From: Neovahlkampfia damariscottae
Taxonomy: Eukaryota; Heterolobosea; Selenaionea; Neovahlkampfiida; Neovahlkampfiidae
Assembly (NCBI GenBank): GCA_016618085.1
Contig: JABLTG010000084.1
Span: 21,537-85,536, forward strand
Direction of reading: 5' to 3'
Length of the DNA: 64,000 bases
Below the pieces are notes generated by a model. It ran no database searches and had not been told where the DNA came from. It saw only the letters and a list, made by a program, of their open reading frames with translations. Of this stretch, positions 1-11,006 are shown in pieces (within the stretch, counting starts at the first letter, position 1; each line of letters opens with the position of its first letter). A program made the translations under genes and the position numbers.

Positions 1-2
1 TT

Positions 3-1016
3 GAAACACCTTTCGAAGAAGATGTGATTTCAATTTTAAAAACTGTTAAAGTTGAAAAAGATTCAAAATCAATGGTTGAAATTGAAGATTTGAGAATGAT
101 TTCTGGTTGTAGAATTCTTCAAAATGCATTAAAAAGAAAATCAAAAGATTTCAAAGATGTTCTATATCTTATTGAAAATTCAAATTGCAAAGATGAAAAA
201 TATGTGATTGACTTGCAAAAAGATTTGGAAGATCAAGCAACATTAGCTTCTTCAGATAAATATTACAACAAATGGGGTTTACATTATTTATTATCACTTG
301 GAAGAACTCATATTCTTCAACAATGTAATAATTTTAAGGATCCAGGAGTACAACATTATGGAGGGAAAAATTTCAATGACTTTAGAGATGAAATTGATGA
401 AATATTTTTAGATATTCCTCCTCCAAAACCATCAAGAGTTTCTTCAAATACAACAACTGTTTCAAATATGTCAGTTTATTATAATAGCTCAGGACCATGT
501 TTTGAAGGAAGTTCAAGTGTCAAAATGTTCAATGGGAATCACAAATTTGTCAAAGATATTAAAAAAGATGATCAAATTTTAGGTGTTTCTGGAAAGGGAG
601 TGAAGGTAGTTTGTGTCTTAAAAACAAGATGTAACAATGAAAAAAGAAATTTAGTTGATTTTAATGGATTGAAAATTACACCTTGGCATCCAGTCAAGAT
701 TAAAGATGAATTTTATTTTCCTGAATCACTTGGAGAAATAAAAGAATACGATTGTGATTTTGTTTACTCATTTGTATTGGAATGTGAACATTTGATGATC
801 ATCAATGATACGAAATGTGTAACATTAGGACATGGATTCCAAGACAATATTGCAAAACATGATTTCTTTGGAAGTGAAAAAGTGATCAATGAATTGAAAC
901 AATTTCAAGGATGGAATGAAGGTCTTATTGAAATGAAAGATGATTGTTTAATAAGAAATGAAGAAGGTCTTGTAAAAGGATTTAAATTGAACCATGAAAT
1001 TTTTTCAAAGAATTAA
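3..1016 (+). CDS. VWA-Hint family protein, C-terminal part (cut by the window start)
   Basis: The frame is open from base 3 and begins upstream of the window; there is no ATG near the left edge. The visible 337 residues hold the region that follows a von Willebrand A domain in VWA-Hint proteins, then a Hint (hedgehog/intein-type) domain. The Hint part starts near the Cys of GPCFEGSS. It continues with V-M-F-N-G, the KDIKKDDQI stretch, a TPWHPV motif and a C-terminal TLGHGF. Hint domains perform self-cleavage at their first Cys, and VWA-Hint fusions are known from several protist groups. No intron is visible in this part. It runs on + and faces the convergent PH-LRR-ankyrin gene, with only 4 bp between the two stop codons. 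The Hint call is firm; the VWA part is inferred because it lies outside the window. Confidence 0.75.
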   Translation, partial: ETPFEEDVISILKTVKVEKDSKSMVEIEDLRMISGCRILQNALKRKSKDFKDVLYLIENSNCKDEKYVIDLQKDLEDQATLASSDKYYNKWGLHYLLSLGRTHILQQCNNFKDPGVQHYGGKNFNDFRDEIDEIFLDIPPPKPSRVSSNTTTVSNMSVYYNSSGPCFEGSSSVKMFNGNHKFVKDIKKDDQILGVSGKGVKVVCVLKTRCNNEKRNLVDFNGLKITPWHPVKIKDEFYFPESLGEIKEYDCDFVYSFVLECEHLMIINDTKCVTLGHGFQDNIAKHDFFGSEKVINELKQFQGWNEGLIEMKDDCLIRNEEGLVKGFKLNHEIFSKN

Positions 1017-1020
1017 AAAT

Positions 1021-2963
1021 TTATTTTTTTGATGCTGTGAATTTTCTTGCTTCGATCATAAGAGCCGATTTATCTTTTTCATTTGCTTTCTCTAAAGGAG
1101 TTGCTCCAGTTGAATCTTCAATACTAATTTCAGCACCTGAACTAACTAAGAGTTTTGCAACAGCAACATCAACTTTTTCGTTTTGAAATACTTTATGCAA
1201 TGCAGTTTGACCTTCTGAATCTTGCCAATTAATAAATTGACCAAAATCAATATCTTCTTCACCATTTTTATTTTCTTCTGATTTTTGTAAGGCTTTTCTT
1301 TCCATTTGATCTCTTTCTATTAAATATTGAATAACAGAATGTTGTTGACTTTTAGCAGCATAATGAAGACAAGTTTGATCATCGACTGTTACACTATTAA
1401 TATCAGCTCCATATTTTTCAATCATTAATTTTACAAGTACTTTATTTCCTTGTTCTGAAAGTAAATGCAAAACTGAAACTTGATTTTCATCTGCAATTGT
1501 AAAATCAGCTTCTTTTTCTAATAAAAAGCTAACAATTTCTTTATGTCCTTTTTCAGCTCCACAATAAATAGGTGTTAATTGATTGTCATCAACTGAATTA
1601 ATATCAATTTTTGGATGCGTAACTAAAAACTGAATTAAAGGTAAATCACCTTTTAAAGCAGCTATATGAAGTGGTGTTTTACCATCTGTTTCATTTTGTA
1701 CATTAACATCTGCACCTTCTAAACATAATGTAATTACTTCACAATAATTAAGTTGGTCAACTGCAAGAAATAAATTAATTTCAAGAACATGAGCATCTGG
1801 ATCATCTTCATCTTTTGGTTCTGGTTCTATAAATTCAATTAAGTTATTATCCAATAATGATGTAATATTTTTTTCTTTAATAACATTACATAACTCAGAA
1901 ATTCCTTTGTTTCCAATTTTATTTGAATCTAAAGAAAGTATTTTCATTGTACTGGTTTGCTTTAAACCTCCTGCGATACATAGTGCACCAATATCTGTTA
2001 TTAAATTATGACTCAAATGTACTTCTGTTAAATTTGATTTTAAAAAACAATCTTGTAATATCTTTGCTGATTCATCTCCAATTTTGTTATTTGAAACTAT
2101 TTTTGATTCATTAATTTTTTTTTTTTTTTTTTACGGTTTAAATATTTCAGTGTAACTGATTTTGAAATGAATTTCATTAAAGAAGTAACTGATTGATCTG
2201 AAAGAGCGTTACCGCTTAAATCTAAATGTTGAACGACTTTGGTTCCTTTTAAACCTTCAAGCAAAATTTCTAAAGTAAAATCTTTTAATCCAGCTTCACT
2301 GAAATCTATAACTTTAATTTTATTGTTTGATGTTAAACAAGATGAAAGTAAATTCGCATCTCCTTCGTCAATCAGATCTCCTTTATTCAAAATTTTGGAA
2401 ATTTTCCATTCCTCATCTTCAATATCAAAACTCCATTTTTTTAAACATTTTAAAGTTTTTTCGATTTTTTTATCATATTCACCAACCTTTCCTGAAGATA
2501 ATTTGATACCTTCTTCAACAAAACATTTGAAAACAGTTTCCCATTCTTGCTTTTTTTCTACTGATGGAAATTCTAAATCCAATGATCTCTCTTTACCGAT
2601 AACACTGAAACATTTACTTTGGATTTCGTCTTTTTTCTTTTTGTTGACTCTTTTAAAAACTTGAGTATTACAACCTATCAAAAATAAAAAAATTAATATT
2701 TTTTTTTTACCATCAGAAAATTCGTATAGGTCAATCAAAGGTAATTCACCTTTATCTTTTTCTTTGTTTGTTGTATTTCTCCACATTATTTTATCACCTG
2801 TTTTTGACATGTACATGTAACGCGGATGTGGACTACCTTTTCTACCATGTTTTGTTATTATTATTCCTTGAGATTTTAAGTTGATTGAGATATTTTATTT
2901 ACCTGATTTTAGTTTTTTCACATTCTCTTCATGAATTTTACGTTTGGTTAACTCAGAAAACAT
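1021..2963 (-). CDS. PH-like/LRR/ankyrin-repeat protein
   Basis: Exons on the minus strand: 2963-2903, 2866-2711, 2674-2135, 2096-1021. Introns are 36, 36 and 38 nt. The start is the ATG at 2963 (MFSELTKRK). A PH-like module covers about residues 35-130 and ends in the typical helix with a Trp (KKQEWETVFKCF). Leucine-rich repeats of the ribonuclease-inhibitor type follow (HLDLSGNALSD, then LSNNKIGDE and LSLDSNKIG). At least five ankyrin repeats form the C-terminal half (GKTPLHIAALKGD, GQTALHKVF). The intron joins restore unbroken LRR and PH consensus, which supports the splice model. The architecture suggests a membrane-phosphoinositide-bound scaffold; the partner is unknown. Confidence 0.82.
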
Positions 2964-3129
2964 CGTCGTCGTTAATTGGTTAAATGAAATGATTGGCTGA
3001 ATTTTATTTGGTTTATTTTGTCAAAATTCTTTCAAATTTATTTAAAATGATCTTTCAAAAAAATTGATTTTTACCAGACAAATCTCTACATTCACTCCTA
3101 TTGGTTGAAGATATCAAACAACAACTCCG

Positions 3130-4163
3130 ATGGAAATAAAAGAAGAGAAAGAATTCTTTGAAAAAACATCAAAAGGACTCACTTTGGTACACTTTTGGGC
3201 ACCTTGGTGCGGTCCTTGTTTCGATTTGGACAAAGTTTGTATTAAATTTTGCGCGCAGTATAAAAATGTTGAGTACATCAAAGTAATTATTTCAAAAGCA
3301 TTTTTTAATGAATTTTATTGAAAGGTTGAAGCTGAAAATTTTCCAGACCTTACAGAGAAATACAACGTGGAAGCTGTTCCAACATTTATTTTATTTCAAC
3401 AAGGAAAAAAATTTGCTGTTGTAGAAGGAGCTAACGCACCGCTTTTACTTCAAAAAGCCCAACAATTATCAGGTTTAACTGTTTCAGAGCCAATTCCATT
3501 GAAGGAACGTCTTCCAAAATTAATCAAACAATCTAATGTTGTTCTTTTTATGAAAGGAAATGTTGATCAACCAAAATGTGGATTTTCTGCAAAAACAGGT
3601 AATTTTTTCGATACATTAAAAACTAGTGGCTATTTTACAAAAACACGGAATTAAATTTACAACTTTCGACATTTTACAAGACGAAGAAGTCAGAAGTGGT
3701 TTAAAAGAATACTCAAATTGGCCAACTTATCCTCAATTATATTGTAAAGGTGAACTTATTGGTGGTTATGACATTGTTGTTGAATTAGAAGAAGCAGACG
3801 AACTTGTTTTGACATTAGGAGAAAAACCATTGAAAGAAAAATTGAAAGATTTAATCAACACTGATAAAGTTATGTTATTCATGAAAGGCAATCCATCAGA
3901 ACCAAAATGTGGATTCAGCAAAAAAACTGGTATTTTGTTTAAAAAAAATATTAAAATTTAAAGTTGGTATTTTGGAAAAGAGTGGAATTAAATTTTCAAC
4001 TTTTGACATCTTACAAGATCAAGATGTTAGAACAGGTTTAAAAGAATATTCAAATTGGCCAACTTATCCTCAATTATATTTTAAAGGAGAATTGATTGGT
4101 GGTTATGACATTGTTGTGGAGTTGGATGAATCAAATGAACTTGTTGAAACCCTCACAGAATAA
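3130..4163 (+). CDS. PICOT-type monothiol glutaredoxin (Trx-Grx-Grx)
   Basis: Exons 3130-3282, 3325-3598, 3627-3929, 3964-4163, with introns of 42, 28 and 34 nt. The product has an N-terminal thioredoxin domain with the motif WAPWCGPC, then two monothiol glutaredoxin domains. Each Grx domain has a CGFS site and the TYPQLY glutathione-binding loop. Proteins of this type (Grx3/Grx4/PICOT) carry a [2Fe-2S] cluster and serve cytosolic iron delivery and sensing. The Trx active site is the complete CGPC, whereas well-known PICOT proteins have lost one or both Cys, so this domain may still be a working reductase. Introns 2 and 3 interrupt the two Grx domains at the same place, just after CGFS, as expected for an internal duplication. 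Confidence 0.93.
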
Positions 4164-4315
4164 ATGAATTTATTCAGACAATTATCAAATTTGGAATTTC
4201 CATATTCACAGTGATGGTACAACGTGGACCAATGAATTCTTGACAAAACATTCCTAATTGAGCATAATAATCCATGATTGGCTCATTCTTTTTTTTTTAC
4301 TCACCATTAGAAAAA

Positions 4316-6036
4316 ATGTCCACAGTAGACGAAACACTTATCATCAAATCTTCACTTCCAGATGTAAAATATCCTGAAGACATAACTTTACAAGACTATG
4401 TTCTTGGAAAAGCTGCGAAATTCGGAGATGCTCCAGCGTTCATTGATTTTGACTCAAAATTCACTTTAACTTTCAACCAAGTGATTGGTATGTCCGACAT
4501 ATTTGCTCAAAATCTTTGGATTCAAAATAAATTCCAACATAAAGAAGTTGTGGCTATTTTCAGTATTTTTTTTTTTACATTTTAACTTTTTTTCAGGTGC
4601 AAACCATCCATTATGTTCTATTGTCCTCTATGGAACACTTAAAGCAGGTGGTACTTTGACAACTTTAAATCCACTCTACACAGACAGAGAAGTCCATAAA
4701 CAACTTCTTGACTCACAAGCTAAATACATGGTCACGATTCCTCAAGTTTTAGACACTGCTAAAAAAGCATGTGCTGATTCAAATGTCAAAAAAATTTACG
4801 TCATGAGCCCAGATGCTGTTGAAACAACTGTTTCAGATGGAATTCAAATTTTAGACTTTAAAAATTTACTTGCTCCTGTCAAAGAAAAAGTTGAAATCAA
4901 ATTTGAAAGCAATCCAAAAGAAGATATTGCTATTCTTCCATATTCTTCAGGTACAACTGGTGTTTCAAAAGGGTTTGTTTGTTTATATTTTTTGACATTT
5001 TCCAAGTGTTATGATTACACACACAAATTTAGTTGCTAATGTTGCACAAGGAGAACATGAGGGTTTAGTTATTAGCCCTGGTGAAAAACTCATTGGTGTC
5101 TGTAAGTTTAAATTTGATTAATCTTTGAAAGTACCTTATTTCCATATTTATGCTTTATACGCTTTTCTTGCAGCTGGTTTATCACGTGGATGTTGTACTA
5201 TTTCACTTCCAAGATTTGATTTAGTTAAATTCCTCACAATTATTCAAGAGTACAAAGTTGAAAGAGTACACATTGTTCCACCTATTGTTCTTGCTCTTGC
5301 TAAACATCCAGTCATTGAAAAATTTGATTTATCATCACTAAAAGCTGTTGTATCTGCTGCTGCTCCATTGACTTCAGCTTTGACAATGGAATGTCAAAAA
5401 AGATTAAACGTTTCAATCAACCAAGGATATGGTATGACTGAAAGTTCACCACTTATTTCTGCTCAATTTGATAACAAAGCTATTGCAGGAGGTGCTGGTG
5501 TTTTAATTTCAAATATTGAAGCTAGAATTGTTGACGAAAATGGAAAGGATCTTGGATACGATAATGAAGGAGAACTTGTCATTAGAGGACCAAATGTGAT
5601 GAAAGGATATCTTGGAAATGAAGAAGCAACAAAATATACAATTAGAGATGGTTGGTTATTCACTGGAGATATTGCTAAAATTGAAAAAAAAACAAATGAA
5701 GTTTTTATTTTGGACAGAGTCAAAGAATTGATTAAATATAAAGGTTTTCAAGTTCCACCTGCAGAATTAGAAGGTTTATTACTTGGACATCCAGCTGTAG
5801 CAGATTGTTGTGTCATTGGTGTTCAAGATGACGAAGCTGGTGAATTACCAAAAGCTTTCATTGTATTAAAACCAAACACAAAGGCTACTGCGGAAGAAAT
5901 TATGGAATTTATCGCAAAAGATGTTTCACCTCAAAAAAAAATTAGACTTGTTGAATTCATTGATGCAATTCCAAAAAGCGCAAGCGGAAAAATTCTCAGA
6001 AGAGTCTTGAGAGATAAACAAAAAGAATCAAAATAA
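4316..6036 (+). CDS. 4-coumarate-CoA ligase-like acyl-CoA synthetase
   Basis: Exons 4316-4562, 4597-4972, 5007-5101, 5132-6036, with introns of 34, 34 and 30 nt. The start is the ATG at 4316 (MSTVDETLI). The enzyme belongs to the ANL adenylating family, which activates a carboxylic acid to an acyl-adenylate and then a CoA thioester. Visible motifs are the P-loop YSSGTTGVSKG (split by intron 2), the GYGMTESSP loop, the FTGDIAK hinge region and the catalytic-lysine motif KSASGKILRR near the C-terminus. It matches the plant 4CL/luciferase branch in length and motif spacing. The C-terminus ends KQKESK and lacks a clear SKL peroxisomal signal. The substrate cannot be told from sequence; a medium-chain or aromatic acid is likely. 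Confidence 0.9.
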
Positions 6037-6148
6037 ATTATACTTTTAAATATCAAAAGAAGGTTCAAAAAAAATAATTCTTTTTTTAAATCAATTTTCA
6101 TTGGGTTCTTCAAAAACCAATCAAAAATTTGGGACAAAGTTTAGAGGA

Positions 6149-9100
6149 ATGGTAAGCACGTTTTTTTTTTCTTAAAAGTTCAGGGTTTATCTGAAGTCAG
6201 AAAACAAGAGTTAACAAAAGCTTTCAGTGTGTTTGACCGTGATGGTTCTGGTAGTATTACAAAAGAAGAATTGGCTTTAGTTTTACAAAATCTTCACCCA
6301 AATATGAAGCCTTCACTTTCAGAAGTAAACCAAATTATGAAAATTATGGATCAAAATGGTGATGGTGTCATTGAACTCAGTGAATTTTTATCAACTATGC
6401 AAAACTGGCTTGAAGAAGAAGGAGAAAGTTCAAAAGACTCAACAAACTCCAAAAAGAGAGGTAGAACAGATTCTTTAGATGTTAGTCGTTTTTTCAAATT
6501 TAAATTTATTTCTTAGTCAAGAGAAGAACTTCACTCAAAAGTTTCAAAATTTTTCCTTCAATTTTCAACTTCTTCAAAATTTGAAGAAACAAGGAAATCT
6601 GTCCATGAAATCAAATCAAATAAAAAATATAATATCGATATTTTCTCAATACAAGAGGATTATATGGATACTTTAGATACACAAGTTGAAGACAAAGTTT
6701 TAATTTTCATTTTTTTAATTTTTTTTTTTCAAGACTGTCATAGTGAATCAAATTAAAAAAACAGATTTAAAATACTTGGCTAAATGTATTGTTAGTTCAA
6801 AATCATTTTCAGAAGCTTTACCTTACCTTCAAGAAACAGGTCATTTATTCACAATCATGGGTTCGAAAAATTTTTTCTAATTTTTTCTCTCAGATTTATT
6901 TTCATCACCTTCTCAAAGAAGATCTGTGTCAGATGAATTAATTTATCTTTTTGAATCATTCACACCAATAATTCAAAGATTAATTCAATTTTTAAAAGTT
7001 GATGAAAGTCCAGAATTGCAAGTATGTTTTATTTTTCTTTTTTTACTCTTGACAGTATGCATCTCTTAGAATATTAAGTTATATGGTCAATGGTCCTAGA
7101 ATAAGTTCAACACCACCTGATAATAATCTTCATCCAGATAAAATGTATTTCAAACAAAAAATGAAAGAAGAAGGAGCACTTCCATTGATTGTCAAATTTT
7201 TAATTCCAAAATATCGTGATGTTTATCCTCAAATTGTTGAAGAATGCTTGAGATTTCTTGGAAATTTTGGAAATCACAATGAGTCAGCTAGAGATTTTCT
7301 TCTTGACCATGATATTTTCAATCCAGTTTTAGACATGTTCGCTGGTGTTTTTCATGACAAATTCAAACCAAATATTTCACTTTTAAAAAATGCAGTTTTT
7401 TGTGTTTCAAATTTGTGCGGTATTTCACATACCAAACATCCAGATTGGAATAGAGTTTGAAATTTAAATTTTGACAACTTTTTAAAGGTAAAAAATGTGA
7501 TTCCAGTTTTTAGTGAATTGCTGATTTACTATGATACTCTGTACGATGAAGAAATTGTGTTGTATCATCTTTGTTCAACACTTTCATTCTTGTTACCAGG
7601 AGTTAGAGAAGAATCAGTTTTAATTAAATTAATTGATTTGTTAACCCATAAATCACAATTTGTCATCCAAATTGCTTTAAATACCATCAACAAATTAATT
7701 GTTGCTGATGCATTTATTACAAAGGTTTATTTTCATACAAAATAACAATTTTCTTCAGATTTTTTTAAAAGCTGGATTAGTTGCAGTCACAAAGATTTTA
7801 TTGCTACATTCAAATCAAGAAATCAGACTTTCAACATGTGGTTTATTAGGAACATTAATTGGAGTTCGTGGAAGAATTCAAAATGTGTTAGATGCAGATA
7901 TCATTCCAATTTTCATTGATATTTGCTCAAAAGATGATTATTGTCGTTGGAGATGCGTTAAATTGTTAAAATACATGACAAGAGGATCTGCTCTTCAAGT
8001 TAAACAACTTGTTACAGAACACTCAATTGTTCAAGTTTTGTGTCATGTTTTGACATTTTTTGAATCTCATGATGAAGTTTTAAAATCAGTTTATAATTTC
8101 ATTGGTTCTTCTTACAATTATGAAATGATGAGAGATTCTTTGATTGCATTGAATGGTATTATTTTAGCTGGTGACATTGAATTTGAACAATCTGATGAAG
8201 TTGAATTCAATCCTTATGCAGAATATTTTGATTTTGATTGTATTTTGAAAATTGGTGGACTTTTAAAACAAATGCATGAAACATCTGATCTACTTCCTTG
8301 GAAAACTGAAAAGGGAGGAACCACAATTGAAGATACTTGCAAAGGTTTATTAGTAAAAATTAAAAAAGTTGCTGACACCTTTAAAACAACTCAAGCAAAA
8401 CAAGTTTCTAAAACAATTGATGAAGTTTTAGTCGCATTTTATGGAGAAAAATATATTTCAAAATTGGACTACAATAAATATGAAGCAAACTTCTTTGATA
8501 GATTTAAAGAAAAAAGACATTATTATAATCAACTTTCAAATATACCAACAACTCCAAGTGATGGTGGAAATAACTCATTAAATTTCAAATCAACTATTGA
8601 TCTCAAAACACGTGAAGAAAATTTCAAAAGAAATTTATTTGAAGACATTATCACACAAGCAAAAAAAGAAAATATTAACTTCACAGTTGATCAATTAAAT
8701 TCAGCATTTGAATGGTGGAAATCAAAATGTGATGAAAATGGAAGAGTTCAAAAAGATATTTTCAAACAGGGAATTGAAGAAAAATTTGGTATTAAAGATA
8801 AAATGGCTTTAGAAAGTTATTACCTTTCCTTTGATGCAAATGGAGATGGATATGTTGATTTTCGTGAGTTTATTGTTGGAATTGGTATTATGGAAAAAAA
8901 GAAAGAAGCAACAAAGAAACAAGAATCATTAGAAGGAATTATTCAATGTAATCTCAATACCAAAATTTAATCCCATTTTTAGTGATGTTTCGAACATATG
9001 ATTATGATAATAATGGTTATATTACTCCAGATGAAGTGTTCAGAATCTTTAAAAATGTTAAAGATGCAGAAGGAAAACCGTACAAGTAAGAACAAAATTT

Positions 9101-9260
9101 TTAACACAAAATTTCACACAGTGAATATGATTTAAAAATCTATGTTCAAAAAAAATTTAATGAAATTGATACAGATGGAAATGGGTTTATTGATTATGAA
9201 GAATTTAAGGATGCAGTATTAACAAATAAATTACAAATGAACATTGCGATGGGATTTTAA
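6149..9260 (+). CDS. EF-hand / ARM-repeat / EF-hand protein
   Basis: Ten exons: 6149-6151, 6184-6480, 6517-6696, 6734-6860, 6894-7021, 7056-7454, 7488-7724, 7759-8947, 8983-9085, 9122-9260. Introns are 32-37 nt and the spliced product is 933 residues. The first exon is only the ATG. A calmodulin-like EF-hand pair comes first (DRDGSGSITKEE and DQNGDGVIELSE). Armadillo/HEAT-type repeats resembling importin-alpha follow (LRFLGNFGNHNE, NAVFCVSNLCG), then a second set of EF-hands (DANGDGYVDFRE, DYDNNGYITPDE, DTDGNGFIDYEE). The combination points to a calcium-responsive adaptor, possibly in nuclear transport. I do not recognise an exact family. The alternative of two separate genes is unlikely because every junction keeps frame. 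Confidence 0.78.
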
Positions 9261-9362
9261 AAAAAAAAATAAAATAAAATCAACCAATCAATTTCTGATA
9301 TTTTTTCATTGGTTATTTTTTTTTGAAAAAAAAGTTGACGCTCATAAGATCAGTATTTCTGA

Positions 9363-10965
9363 ATGTTTTACTATGCTGAATCTATAATACCAAATCAAAT
9401 TCAGAGTAGTAAAATTGAAGTAGATGAAACAAAAACGAGAATAAAAGTAGAAAGAGTCAAAGTTTCTCGTCCTTTTCATTTTACTCCTCCAGAAGAAGAT
9501 TTGTCAGATGAAAATCCAAAAATCAAAAAAAAATCGAGTGATAAAATGAAAGAAAAAAACAATAATCAAAAAACAAAAGAAACAACAAACAAAGAAAAAA
9601 AAGACGACGAAGCATTTTTTAGTGACGCAAATTTTATAATAGATCCTTTGGAAGAAGAAACCATAGAGAAGAAATCAAATCTTTCTTTGAAAATACGAAA
9701 CTCAAAAACTGAATCTCCGAGTTCAAAAATTACAGTACTGGTAGAAGATGTCAAAAGTAAAATTAAAAAAAAAATAACTTTTGAAAAAAGACGAGAAGTT
9801 TAAATTTCCAATTTCAGTGGATCCAAAAATGCGAGGAACCGAGTTTATATGGAAAGTTATCGAAGAATGTCGTGAATTTCGAATAGTTTTACCAGATCAT
9901 AACCCAGAAAGTTATGATTTAAGAGCGATGGATAAAACCGGATCTTTATTTTCGGTACCACCTTTTGATAAAGAAATGACACTTAAATATTATTCCGTTA
10001 GTTTAATGGCACTGGAATATAATGGTAGGAAAATTAAAGAACCTGTTCATGATGAATTTCAATTTCATGAAGTTTATAGACCTCCTTTAAATGGTTCAAA
10101 AGCTTTTTTAGATGATATTAGATTAACTGTTTATTTACCAAATTCAAGATACCCTCAAATTGTTCCAGTATCACCTGATATTTTATTAACATCACTACAT
10201 AAATTATTATGTTCAAAATTTAAATTGGATTTACAAAAACACACTATACAAGTTCAAGAAAGAGGATTAATGAAATCAATACAAAAGAAAAATATGGAAA
10301 AAACATTGAGATCACTGAATTATAATATAATGGCAATTGTTAGAGTTGGTGAAAATTGGAGAGAAACTCAAAGAGAATCAGGTAATTTAACATTTTTTTT
10401 GACAATTTAAAAGATGAATGGATTATGGATTTTAAAGATACACAAAGTGAAGAAATAGTGTTTCCTGGATCAGTTGATGAAATACCTGCAACTGTAAAAA
10501 AAAAAAATATTTAAAATTTAGGAATACCGTGTAATCAAAGTTAATAAATATGGAACAGCTCAAGAGCGTGTTTTAGGTATAAATGGTGTACATATTACAA
10601 ACAAAGAAGCAAAAGAAAGTTTTTCATTATTTAGGAAAGGAACAAAACATGTTTGTTAAAAAAAAAAAAAGATTAATATTCTTAAAAAGCCTGTTCGTTT
10701 GGTTAAAAACTTAATAACTGTATTGGAATCTGATACAAATGAAAAACAATTTACTTTAGTTTTTTCAAAAGAATCATCAAGAGATACTGAAACATTAAAT
10801 TTAGAAGCGTTCACAAAAATTGAAGCAACTGAAATTTGTAAAAAATTGAAATATTTGATAGATTTTTATTTACACCTTGGAAGATTACAAAAAAGTGAAA
10901 ACAAGAGAAGAAGTATTTATGCTTTAGATGCAAATCCCAACAGAGTGTCAATCAGTGAAAAATAA
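9363..10965 (+). CDS. Probable Sin1/Avo1-like TORC2 subunit
   Basis: Exons 9363-9756, 9791-10381, 10414-10493, 10522-10650, 10690-10965; introns 34, 32, 28 and 39 nt; 489 residues. A charged, low-complexity N-terminus is followed by a segment that may be the CRIM domain (about residues 85-200). A Ras-binding-like ubiquitin fold comes next (DIRLTVYLPNSRYP). The C-terminus is a PH domain with the Sin1 hallmark EYRVIKVNKYG-QERVLGI and a long final helix (EATEICKKLKYLID). Sin1/Avo1 carries substrates and membrane binding for the TORC2 kinase. The PH match is the strongest evidence; CRIM and RBD are inferred from order and position. A profile search should confirm it. Confidence 0.62.
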
Positions 10966-11006
10966 TTTTATTAAAAAAGAATGAAATAAAAATTCATTTT
11001 TTTTAC

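Noticed and set aside
9757-9790. Apparent frameshift in the Sin1-like gene
   Set aside because: A normal 34-nt GT-AG intron explains it and the total coding length is divisible by three.
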